Shown here: positions 54,743 to 62,894 of the stretch, one piece after another
How the letters are laid out: each line of letters begins with the position of its first letter
Numbering within the stretch: the first letter of the stretch is position 1
Translations under genes and position numbers: made by a program
Source: Mastigocoleus testarum BC008
GTDB taxonomy: Bacteria > Cyanobacteriota > Cyanobacteriia > Cyanobacteriales > Nostocaceae
Direction: 5' to 3'
NCBI RefSeq assembly: GCF_001456025.1
Contig: NZ_LMTZ01000096.1
Span: forward strand, 200,191 to 264,190
DNA length: 64,000 nucleotides
The notes under the pieces: generated by a model
What the model saw: the letters and a program-made list of their open reading frames with translations, nothing else
Database searches by the model: none
Told to the model about the DNA's origin: nothing

Positions 54743-56161
54743 CTATAAAGGCTTGACCACTGCACCATCTCTAAGTCCATCTCCACCTTTTAATACAATG
54801 GGCTTACCATTTTGTAGTTCATTACTAGCGATCGCTACTTGTTCGCCCATATCTGCAACCATTTCCACCTCAAGCTGTTTTGCTTGACCATTCTCTACAG
54901 CAAATACAAACCACTGGTTTTGTCTTCTAGTTAATGCATCGCGGGAAACAACAAAACTTGGTGTATTTCCGGGTAGTTCTAAATTCGCTGAAATTGCCAT
55001 TCCGGGTAATAATCCTTGGGGTGGATTATCTAACCTTACCCTCACTCGCTGTCGCCTAGATGCAGCTTCTGCTGAAGGTACTACCCCTGTAATTGTGGCA
55101 TTTCCCCGCCATTGTGGAAGTGCACGAGCGGTCAATACAACTCTACTCCCTGATGGGACTCTACCACTCAAGTTTTCTGGTAGCTCCAAGAAAATATCAA
55201 GTCTTTCTCCTGCAACTAAGGTAAGAATTTCATTACCTGTTTGTACGTAGTCGCCAGGACTAACTTGTCTTTCTAAAACGACTCCACCAGAACTTGCTCT
55301 AATATTTGTACGTTCTAATCCTAATTTCGCTTGATTCACCGCTGCTACTGCTGCAGCCATATTCGCCCTTTGTGCTGCAATTTCTTCGCGGGTAGGACCT
55401 GCTTGTGCTTCTGCTAATTCTGCTTCAGCTTCTAATCTTTCTCCCCTTCGATCATCAACTGCTGTGCGAGCTTGGACTAAAACTCTTTGGGCGATCGCAC
55501 CTTCTTTAACTAATGCAGTTTGACGTTGGAGATTATCCATCGCTTCCTGTTCTCGTGCTTTTGCAGAACTTACTGCAGCTTGACGTTGAGCAATAATTTC
55601 TGGTCGAGTCCCAACTTCCAAGCGAGCTAGATTATTTCGCTGCTGTGCTAACTGAGCTTGAGCTTGAGATAGGGCTAACTTTTGGTCAGCATCATCAATG
55701 ACTGCAATTGTCATTCCTGGAGTTATGCGATCGCCTGCTTGTTTCAAGACTTGGGTGATTACACCTCCTGTTTGCGCCCTAATTGTTGCTCTTTGGGGAG
55801 ACTCCACTTGACCTAAAAGCTGAATCCGTCTCGTTGAATTACCCCGTGCTAATCTGGTAACTTCCACAGGTCGAGGTGGTGGTGTTTGCGCTGCATTCGC
55901 AATAGGTTCTGGTGTTTGCTTTAAGGGAGATATAAAACTCCACAAGGCGAATCCATTAGCTGCAACCGACAGCAATAAAATCATCCACAACCAAGACTTT
56001 CCTGGTTTTTGAGTGGGGTATGACGACTGTTTTTGTTCTATTTGATTTACATCCACAGAAATATCAGAAGAATTAATACCAGAAGAATTATCTGAGTTAG
56101 TTTCCGTCTGATGTTCTGGCTGCTTATCTAAAACAATATCTGGTGGTTGCAGTTCATTCAT
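54743..56161 (-). CDS. RND efflux periplasmic adaptor (HlyD/AcrA family)
   Basis: A 472-residue membrane-fusion protein. A hydrophilic N-terminus of about 50 residues is followed by a transmembrane anchor (SWLWMILLLSVAANGFALW). The lipoyl-like half-motifs flank a long alpha-helical hairpin of Ala/Gln/Arg-rich coiled coil (about 165-285: LALSQAQAQLAQQRNNLARLE and EAEAELAEAQAGPTREE). Beta-barrel and membrane-proximal domains follow. It should bridge the RND permease to an outer-membrane channel. It is the first gene after the TetR operator at 56353-56368. Confidence 0.92.
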   Translation of the reverse strand: MNELQPPDIVLDKQPEHQTETNSDNSSGINSSDISVDVNQIEQKQSSYPTQKPGKSWLWMILLLSVAANGFALWSFISPLKQTPEPIANAAQTPPPRPVEVTRLARGNSTRRIQLLGQVESPQRATIRAQTGGVITQVLKQAGDRITPGMTIAVIDDADQKLALSQAQAQLAQQRNNLARLEVGTRPEIIAQRQAAVSSAKAREQEAMDNLQRQTALVKEGAIAQRVLVQARTAVDDRRGERLEAEAELAEAQAGPTREEIAAQRANMAAAVAAVNQAKLGLERTNIRASSGGVVLERQVSPGDYVQTGNEILTLVAGERLDIFLELPENLSGRVPSGSRVVLTARALPQWRGNATITGVVPSAEAASRRQRVRVRLDNPPQGLLPGMAISANLELPGNTPSFVVSRDALTRRQNQWFVFAVENGQAKQLEVEMVADMGEQVAIASNELQNGKPIVLKGGDGLRDGAVVKPL

Positions 56162-56352
56162 GGTTTTTAGTTGGGTAATCGGGGGTAATTGGTAAGACTT
56201 AAAACTGAATGGTCAACTCTTGAATTATTAATACTCAAGAGCAATACTCAAGATTAATACTCCTCAAATAATTGATATTTGATTCATTGACACTTGATTT
56301 ATTCGCATTTAATTGCTGAAAATCTAATTTATTAAGATTTGAAAATTTTATT

Positions 56353-56368
56353 CATACCAGTCGGTATG
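56353..56368. promoter_or_regulatory. TetR-type operator upstream of the efflux genes
   Basis: CATACCAGTCGGTATG has inverted CATACC/GGTATG arms around four bases. It matches the site before tetR at 57099-57116 in all but one base of this core. It lies about 190 bp before the adaptor start. This pairing suggests that the TetR protein represses both promoters. Confidence 0.75.
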
Positions 56369-56453
56369 TTAATGATTAAAAAAACTTAGGTAAAAAATTA
56401 GATTCAAGAAATTAGGTAAGAAATTTAGATTCAAGAAATTTAGATCCGAAAAA

Positions 56454-57065
56454 CTAGCTTTTAATACCGAGTATTCTTAAGAGTCCAGGTCTCAGGTCTG
56501 TTTTAACAATTTTTAAATCATTTTTAACTCTTCCTAAGGTTAGAACTCCCTGTACAAATTCATACATATAGAGAGCTATTTTTAGTGGGTCTAAATCTCG
56601 ACCGACAATACCCTCTCTTTGTGCATCAGCAACAAGAGAAGCAAAGTATTTGGTCATGCGGTCAATAATTTCAGCAGATGAATTTTTGAGCTTATCTTCC
56701 GTTGTACTTTGTCCGCTGGAAATAAAAGGACAACCAACAACACGACCGCTTTGAGCTTGCTTTTTCTCTTGCATAGAAATGATTAAATCGCAATATTTAT
56801 CAATCCTTTCTAAAGAAGAATTCTGAGATGAGAAAACCCGATCTAAATCGACTCTAACACCTTGCCAATGCTCTTCAAAAGCAGCAGTTGCCAAATCAGC
56901 CTTTGATTTGAAATAGTGATAGAAAGCACCTTTTGTTACCCCTGCTCGATCACAAATTTGAACAATTCCGACCGAATCATAATTACTTTGCCAAATTAAG
57001 TTAAGTGCTGTCTCTAACAACTTTTGCTTGGTTTCTCTTTGTTCTATCAGTCTTGATACTGCCAT
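56454..57065 (-). CDS. TetR/AcrR-family transcriptional regulator
   Basis: A 203-residue repressor from the ATG at 57065; a start at 57086 would add seven residues. The N-terminal helix-turn-helix is clear (LLETALNLIWQSNYDSVGIVQICDRAGVTKGAFYHYFKSKADL). The C-terminal ligand domain has a Cys in VVGCPF. It lies upstream of and in the same direction as the RND efflux genes, with a palindromic operator 33 bp before its own start and a second before the adaptor gene. Autorepression and control of efflux in response to a small ligand are therefore likely. Confidence 0.92.
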   Translation of the reverse strand: MAVSRLIEQRETKQKLLETALNLIWQSNYDSVGIVQICDRAGVTKGAFYHYFKSKADLATAAFEEHWQGVRVDLDRVFSSQNSSLERIDKYCDLIISMQEKKQAQSGRVVGCPFISSGQSTTEDKLKNSSAEIIDRMTKYFASLVADAQREGIVGRDLDPLKIALYMYEFVQGVLTLGRVKNDLKIVKTDLRPGLLRILGIKS

Positions 57066-57098
57066 ACTATGAAAATAAACATGCATGACTTACATCAT

Positions 57099-57116
57099 AC
57101 ATACCAGTTGGTATGT
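57099..57116. promoter_or_regulatory. TetR-type operator before the tetR gene
   Basis: ACATACCA and TGGTATGT form a perfect 8-bp inverted repeat separated by GT. It lies 33 bp upstream of the tetR start codon, where a bound repressor would block its promoter. Confidence 0.8.
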
Positions 57117-57282
57117 TGGCAAATAGGTTCGGCGATATCAAGAATAGATACCCGCGACTGTAGTAGGAGTTTGCTTAATTGAATGAGTGTGAGAAGTGTG
57201 GAAACAGGAAGAGATATTCTTTAACAGGTAATCTTAAGGTAGGAAAGGAGTAGTTAGTACAAAAATCATCAAGTAAAAATTT

Positions 57283-57310
57283 ACCAATTACCAATTACCA
57301 ATTACCATTC
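57283..57310. repeat. heptamer repeat ACCAATT
   Basis: Three to four units of ACCAATT, just downstream of the methyltransferase stop codon. This is the same heptamer as in the array at 39636-39691. Confidence 0.85.
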
Positions 57311-57335
57311 GCCGTTAGGCGCGGGCGTATACCAA

Positions 57336-57989
57336 TTATTTTTGAGAAGAACGCAAATTATTTGGAACATTCTCAGGGATAGTCCACTGGTAAAGCGTAT
57401 ATGTACGACCATTATTAGCCTTTACCTGTTCTTCTCGTTCAGGTTTCCAGTCACCCATATTAAAAGCATGGGAAACAACGCGAGTACCAGGTTTAAGTTC
57501 CTCAAATAACTTGGGTCGGAGCTTTAAGTTAACATCAGGAAGTAGGTAAAGGGTAACCACATTTGCATCCCTCAAATCAGTCTTAAACAAATCTTGTTGT
57601 AAAAACTCAACCCGGTCGGAAACACCGGCTTTTTTTGCATTTTCTCGACTTTGCTTAACTAAGTCAGGGTTTATTTCTATACCAATAGCACGTTTGGCAG
57701 CATATTTTTGCACAGCAGTAATAGGGATTCTACCATCACCACTACCCAAATCAAAAACAACATCTCCATTGGAAACATTAGCCATTTTCAACATTTGCTC
57801 AACAACTTCATTTGGTGTTGGAACAAAAGGAACATCAGCTTGAGTCTTTTTAACTTCTACAGCAGGAGGAGATGATGCTTGCTCGGTATTTTGATTTTGG
57901 GCTTGTGCATTTGGTTTGCAACCAGCAACACTAAGAGCTAATATCCCAGCACTGACAAAAACTAACCTTTTAATGTGGCGTATGTGCAT
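57336..57989 (-). CDS. class I SAM-methyltransferase-like lipoprotein
   Basis: A 217-residue protein. It begins with a lipoprotein signal (FVSAGILALSVAGCKPN, lipobox Cys24) and a Gln/Asn-rich linker. A Rossmann-type methyltransferase core follows, with motif I DVVFDLGSGDGR (76-87) and further motifs AIGIEINPDL, VEFLQQDLF and VVTLYLLPDVNLKLRPKL. The core resembles DOT1-like or small class I methyltransferases. A lipid anchor would place it outside the cytoplasm, where SAM is not expected, so either SAM use or the export signal is open to question. It is single, with 385 bp of quiet spacer upstream. Confidence 0.8.
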   Translation of the reverse strand: MHIRHIKRLVFVSAGILALSVAGCKPNAQAQNQNTEQASSPPAVEVKKTQADVPFVPTPNEVVEQMLKMANVSNGDVVFDLGSGDGRIPITAVQKYAAKRAIGIEINPDLVKQSRENAKKAGVSDRVEFLQQDLFKTDLRDANVVTLYLLPDVNLKLRPKLFEELKPGTRVVSHAFNMGDWKPEREEQVKANNGRTYTLYQWTIPENVPNNLRSSQK

Positions 57990-58374
57990 AATAATTTTCT
58001 CCTTCTTAGTTTTGTCTGAGAATTCAGGAGTGAAAAATAATTCCTAATATCAATACCCAACAGTACGCAATGACTCAGCTAGCTTACAAGCGAGATACTA
58101 AGGTAATTTGTAAACACCAAAGCCTGCTGCGGTGTCGCATCGGCGTTCAGCTTCTAGCTGCAATACCTGCAGAGCCACGAACATAATTGTAATTTCTGAT
58201 TTTGTACATAGCTTGCTTGTAGTTTATATGCGCTACGAGAACGAAATTGATGATAACTTGGGAGTTAGAGTTTAGGAGTAAATAAATTCTCCCAACTCTG
58301 AAATACTATCTTTTAAAATCAACTTTTAACCGTAGCCCATAAGATAAGGTGTGGTATTAACCATAAACTAATAA
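57990..58374. other. spacer
   Basis: This contains a GC-rich patch near 58115-58180 (CTGCTGCGGTGTCGCATCGG) and otherwise AT-rich sequence. No gene, tRNA or clear hairpin was recognised. Confidence 0.45.
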
Positions 58375-59733
58375 CTAGCGACGAGAAGATATAAATAGTA
58401 GTGGTATCCCAGTCAAAACAATTCCTACACCGAATAGAGAACTAACTCCGGTGTAAGCAAGACTAGAGTAAAGCAAATAACCACAAGTCACGCAAAATAG
58501 TATGGGTGTTACAGGATAGAAAGGAACGCGGAAAGCTCTATCCACCGCTTTCTCACGAATTCTCAATACGATTAGAGATAAGCCGGATAGTAGAAAAAAG
58601 AACCAGAAAACCGGAGCCGTATAATCTACCATTGACTCAAAACCCTTGCGCGTTAGAGTTCCTAATATCACTAACCCTAAAGCAAAAGTTCCTTGAACTA
58701 TATATGCATTAATTGGCGTATTGGTACGATTTCCTAAACCTCCTAGAAAAGAAAATAACGGAAAATCGCGCCCCAAAGCGTAACTGCTACGACCTCCGGT
58801 AAAAATTGTGGCATTAAGCGCACCTAAAGCAGAAATTGCAATTAACGAACTAATAAACGCAGCACCCGGTTCTCCAAAAGCACGACGCATCAAGTCTGCT
58901 GCAACAGCTTTAGAGGATTCCATCCCAGCAATCCCCAAACCCTGTATATAAGCCAGATTAATTAACAGATAAATTGCTGTAATAATACCAATACTCCATA
59001 TGAGCGATCGCACCATATTGCGTTGAGCATTCTTCAAATCTGCAGAAATAAAAGCAGCTTCGTTCCAGCCACCGTAACTCAACAACACAAAAACTAACCC
59101 CAAACCTAAATTTAAACTATTTGAGGATGTATCGGTACTAGTTGTTTCTACAGGAGTAAAACGGAAAGCCAAACCCAAACCAACAATTGTAACTAGGATC
59201 AGACCCAGAACTTTCATTGCAGTTAACCAATTTTGTGTCCACTTTCCTTGGGTAATACCAGCAATATTTAACCCAGTTAATACCACAATCGCGACACAAG
59301 CATATATGGAAGAAGAGCGATCGCCAAGACCCCAGATCTGTGCTGTATAGTCACCAAATACAAAGGCTAAAAGTGCAATTGAACCAGTTTGAACAACAGT
59401 TAAGCGCGACCAAGCGAACAAAAAGCTAATCCACGAACCAAAAGCACGCCGTAAATAATAGTAACTACCTCCTGGATGGGGATATGCTGTAGCTAACTCC
59501 GCAAAACACAAAGCTCCGACAAAAGATATAACGCCACCCAAAAACCATAAGCCAAGAGCCATTTCCGGATTATTGACATTAGCTGCGACTAGAGAGGGGG
59601 TTTGAAAAATACCCACTCCAATAACAATACCGACAATGATTGCAACTGCATCCAATAATCCTAGCGCCGGTAATGGTTTTTTTCCTTGTTGCGAATCTGA
59701 AGAAACTGGAAAACTTTCATCTAGCTCATTCAT
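58375..59733 (-). CDS. APC-superfamily amino-acid permease
   Basis: A 452-residue permease with about 12 transmembrane helices. Family features are GLLDAVAIIVGIVIGVGIFQTP in helix 1, GALCFAELATAYPHPGGSYYYLRRAFG at helices 2-3, and GALNATIFTGGRSSYALGRD in the middle. It would transport an amino acid or related solute across the plasma membrane; the substrate is unknown. The N-terminus is hydrophilic (about 20 residues). It is monocistronic, preceded by a long AT-rich spacer. Confidence 0.9.
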   Translation of the reverse strand: MNELDESFPVSSDSQQGKKPLPALGLLDAVAIIVGIVIGVGIFQTPSLVAANVNNPEMALGLWFLGGVISFVGALCFAELATAYPHPGGSYYYLRRAFGSWISFLFAWSRLTVVQTGSIALLAFVFGDYTAQIWGLGDRSSSIYACVAIVVLTGLNIAGITQGKWTQNWLTAMKVLGLILVTIVGLGLAFRFTPVETTSTDTSSNSLNLGLGLVFVLLSYGGWNEAAFISADLKNAQRNMVRSLIWSIGIITAIYLLINLAYIQGLGIAGMESSKAVAADLMRRAFGEPGAAFISSLIAISALGALNATIFTGGRSSYALGRDFPLFSFLGGLGNRTNTPINAYIVQGTFALGLVILGTLTRKGFESMVDYTAPVFWFFFLLSGLSLIVLRIREKAVDRAFRVPFYPVTPILFCVTCGYLLYSSLAYTGVSSLFGVGIVLTGIPLLFISSRR

Positions 59734-60144
59734 GTTAGTACCACCCTTATTAAACGAATTTTGTTTGATACTAACTTCCTATATACCTAGATAAAAAAAT
59801 TCCCAGGAATGGAATATAAATCAAATTGATTCGGCACAATAGTTTTTGCTTCATTCACACCCACCCCTTAAAATTTGCTTTGTCAATTATCCCAAATAAA
59901 TATGACGAGAAAGTGACAGATTTATAGTCGCAGTTCGATTCAGACTCAAAAAGCTTATAAACTAAATGTCAACTTTTTAACAAAAAATTAATAATAAACT
60001 AAAATATTTGATTTCTCAACTTTTCTAAAATAATTGAAATTAAGTTAGATAAGGATAAACACCATCCTTTAAAGTACTCATGATTTTATACACATAACTT
60101 CTGTTTTGCTAGTTAATTATGCTGTGGATTTTTTCTAATTCGAT
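59734..60144. other. AT-rich spacer
   Basis: About 410 bp between the permease start and the rppB stop, strongly AT-rich. No feature was recognised beyond probable promoter sequence for the permease gene. Confidence 0.45.
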
Positions 60145-61413
60145 TTAATTAAGTTTTTTGACGAAGAGAGTAATTTCAAAAGTGGTACCTTCCCCAACGG
60201 TACTATCTACACTAATTTGCCCATCATGGGCTTGAATAATTTGTTGAACAATCGCAAGTCCTAAACCGAAGCCACCAGAAGATCTAGTTCTTGATGTATC
60301 AACGCGATAAAAACGCTCAAAAATATGGGGTAGATTTTCTTGTGGAATTCCAATTCCAGTATCTTTAACTTGGATCGATACTCGGCGTGATTGATTAATA
60401 ATTTCTAATTTAACGCTTCCACCTTGAGGAGTATATTTAAAAGCATTGTCTAATAAATTTTTAATTGCATGGCGCAAAAGGTCTGCATCTACTTTTAAAT
60501 TAATTGGTGGAGATGGGAAATCAGTAATAAAATTTAATTCTTCAGTTTTAGCAATGGAATCATATTGAGTCGCTAATTCTTTGAACATGTTCACAAGTTC
60601 GCAATTTTGTAAATCTTGCGGGTTTAATTTTCCTTCATGGCGAGCTAAGAATAATAAATTACTAATGAGGTTACTCATAGTTTTGGAAATATCGACAATA
60701 TTTTCCAATCTTTGACGTGGTTGTTCTGCATTATTCTCTGGAGCAAGCAAACCAACTTGAGCATTACTCAAAATAGCTGCAACAGGTGCTCTTAACTCAT
60801 GAGATGCATCAGCAGTAAAACGTTGTAACTGTTCGTACGAGCGTTTGGTTGGTTCCATCGCTAAACCACCAAGATACCAACCAACTACACCAATAAAACC
60901 AAGGGTTATTGGTATTCCTAAAGAAAATAATAAGCGCTCCTTTCCTAGTTCTTCTTGTAGTGTTTTCAATGACTGTGCAACTTGTAAATAACCAATTAAT
61001 TTTTTGTTTGCTTTAATTTCTAAAGTTAGTTCGCGTTTAAATTGTATTTTTGGAATTAAGTGAGATGGATGATGCTTAACAGTTCGCAAACCTGGCGATC
61101 GAGTTAATTTGAAATTACATGAATAGTCATCATGAGAATTTTTCAATATTCCATGACGATCGTACCAACAGATATGTTTAATTCCATTATTTAGGTGCCA
61201 TTTCCTTCTATAATTAAATTCCCAGTAATCTTCTTGCTTAATATATTCGGTTCTTTTAGTTATCTTTTCGGTTTCTGACCTGAGTTCTTTATCAAATTTC
61301 GAGATTTGATCTTCTAGGCTGAAGAAGTAAATAACAGAACTAAAGACAATCAGAATTAAACCCATCGGTAAAGTAAACAGATAGGTCAAGCGACGACGAC
61401 TGCGAGTAAACAT
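60145..61413 (-). CDS. rppB: two-component sensor histidine kinase RppB
   Basis: A 422-residue membrane kinase. Helix 1 (about 10-32) and helix 2 (about 163-183) flank an external domain of about 130 residues rich in His, Lys and Tyr (KHHPSHLIP). HisKA follows with phosphorylatable His205 (DASHELRAPVAAI), then HATPase with NLLDNAFKYTPQGG, DTGIGIPQ and SGGFGLGLAIVQQI. It pairs with the RppA regulator encoded upstream on the same strand. RppAB/NrsSR systems respond to redox state or Ni2+ in Synechocystis; the ligand here is not shown. Confidence 0.92.
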   Translation of the reverse strand: MFTRSRRRLTYLFTLPMGLILIVFSSVIYFFSLEDQISKFDKELRSETEKITKRTEYIKQEDYWEFNYRRKWHLNNGIKHICWYDRHGILKNSHDDYSCNFKLTRSPGLRTVKHHPSHLIPKIQFKRELTLEIKANKKLIGYLQVAQSLKTLQEELGKERLLFSLGIPITLGFIGVVGWYLGGLAMEPTKRSYEQLQRFTADASHELRAPVAAILSNAQVGLLAPENNAEQPRQRLENIVDISKTMSNLISNLLFLARHEGKLNPQDLQNCELVNMFKELATQYDSIAKTEELNFITDFPSPPINLKVDADLLRHAIKNLLDNAFKYTPQGGSVKLEIINQSRRVSIQVKDTGIGIPQENLPHIFERFYRVDTSRTRSSGGFGLGLAIVQQIIQAHDGQISVDSTVGEGTTFEITLFVKKLN

Positions 61414-61436
61414 GATTATTTTGGGTTGTTGATTAT

Positions 61437-61590
<154 letters not shown>

Positions 61591-61598
61591 TTACTCAT

Positions 61599-62273
61599 TC
61601 ACCCAGGGGTATTCAAGCGATAACCCATACCATATATAGTTTCCAGACAATCCTTAACTCCTACAGACTCTAAACGGTGTCGCAATCTTCTGACTAAAGT
61701 ACTGACAGCATTACTTTCTGGGTGCGTACCCCATTCCCATAGTGTTTGTTCGATTTGGTCGCGCGATAATACTTGCTTTGGGTGACGCATCAAATATTCC
61801 ATAAACTGAAATTCACGGGTAGATAATTGCACCCGCGCTTCTCCCCTTTGCAAAACTAAACTATGAAGATGTAATTCCAAATCGCCCAGTTTAAGGGTAT
61901 CACCCTGCCATAATGGCGATCGCCGCCCTAAAGCTCGAACTCTTGCTAATAATTCTATTACATCCACAGGTTTAACCAGGTAGTCATCTGCACCAGCATC
62001 TAAACCCGTAACTTTATCTTTGGTAGTATCTTTAGCTGTTAACATCAGTACTGGTGAAGTTTTACCGGTCTTGCGGTAATTATTACACAATGTAACACCA
62101 CTAACATTAGGTAGCATCCAATCTAAAATTAATAGATCGTATTCTTTTTGAGCCAGTAATAGTTGGGCTGTTTCCCCATCTTCAACAGCATCAACAATAT
62201 GTCCAACTCCCGATAAAGCTGCATGGAGTGGCTCTAACTGCCTGGGATCGTCTTCTACCAGTAGAATTATCAT
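61599..62273 (-). CDS. rppA: OmpR-type response regulator RppA
   Basis: A 224-residue regulator. The receiver (1-120) has the acidic pair Asp8/Asp9, phosphoacceptor Asp51 (LLILDWMLP) and the Lys of YLVKPVD. The DNA-binding winged helix (about 128-222) has the OmpR pattern (LSTREFQFMEYLMRHPKQVLSR and NAVSTLVRRLRHRLE, ending YGMGYRL). The neighbouring kinase gene is its partner. The start is the ATG at 62273. It is divergent from a small membrane-protein gene that may be its target. Confidence 0.94.
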   Translation of the reverse strand: MIILLVEDDPRQLEPLHAALSGVGHIVDAVEDGETAQLLLAQKEYDLLILDWMLPNVSGVTLCNNYRKTGKTSPVLMLTAKDTTKDKVTGLDAGADDYLVKPVDVIELLARVRALGRRSPLWQGDTLKLGDLELHLHSLVLQRGEARVQLSTREFQFMEYLMRHPKQVLSRDQIEQTLWEWGTHPESNAVSTLVRRLRHRLESVGVKDCLETIYGMGYRLNTPG

Positions 62274-62330
62274 AGATATGATTGTTTGCTTGGATACTTG
62301 GTTGGGAATATTTCTCTAATTTTTAGAATA

Positions 62331-62735
62331 ATGCTTCAATCTCGATGGTTACATTTAATGAAATATTTTCAATATTTCAGGTTAGGGTTTTGGTTGTCAT
62401 TACCGCTATTAGGAATAGTTTTTTGGTTCTTTTGTGGTTGGATGACACAAGAACTTTTAATTAATTTATCTAATGAGGATATCAAGCCAGAAATATCTGT
62501 TGAGCCACAAAGTAAATCATACTTACAACAGTTCTCATCAATTGTGTTACAGGTCAATTCTGGGAAAGGTTTTTCCACGGTGACAGCAACAAAAGAAATC
62601 AGAGGTGAAAAAACTAGAGGTGTGAAAAAAATCGAATTTCAACTGTTTACTACTGACTTACAAGAAATAGAAGCAGAAATAGCTAAAGAATTAGAATTAC
62701 CACGAAGAAAAGTCAGACAATTACTTGTGAATTGA
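62331..62735 (+). CDS. small membrane protein of unknown function
   Basis: A 134-residue protein from the ATG at 62331; the frame opens with a TTG at 62286, only 12 bp from the divergent rppA start, which is less likely. An N-terminal transmembrane helix (FWLSLPLLGIVFWFFCGW) is followed by a soluble domain of about 95 residues ending in KELELPRRKVRQLLVN. I do not recognise the family. Its divergent position next to rppA suggests control by RppA, but no binding site is visible. Confidence 0.7.
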   Translation: MLQSRWLHLMKYFQYFRLGFWLSLPLLGIVFWFFCGWMTQELLINLSNEDIKPEISVEPQSKSYLQQFSSIVLQVNSGKGFSTVTATKEIRGEKTRGVKKIEFQLFTTDLQEIEAEIAKELELPRRKVRQLLVN

Positions 62736-62894
62736 TTAAATTTGCCATTTTTTAAGAATTTATTAATTTTTTGATTCCCAATCCCTAATACCCAGTTCCT
62801 AACACCCATTAATAAATTTCTTCAATGTTTTACTGCATTTTGGTAAGTTAATAAATAATGAAGAAAATCGCAGTAAAGCACACAAGGTGTTATT

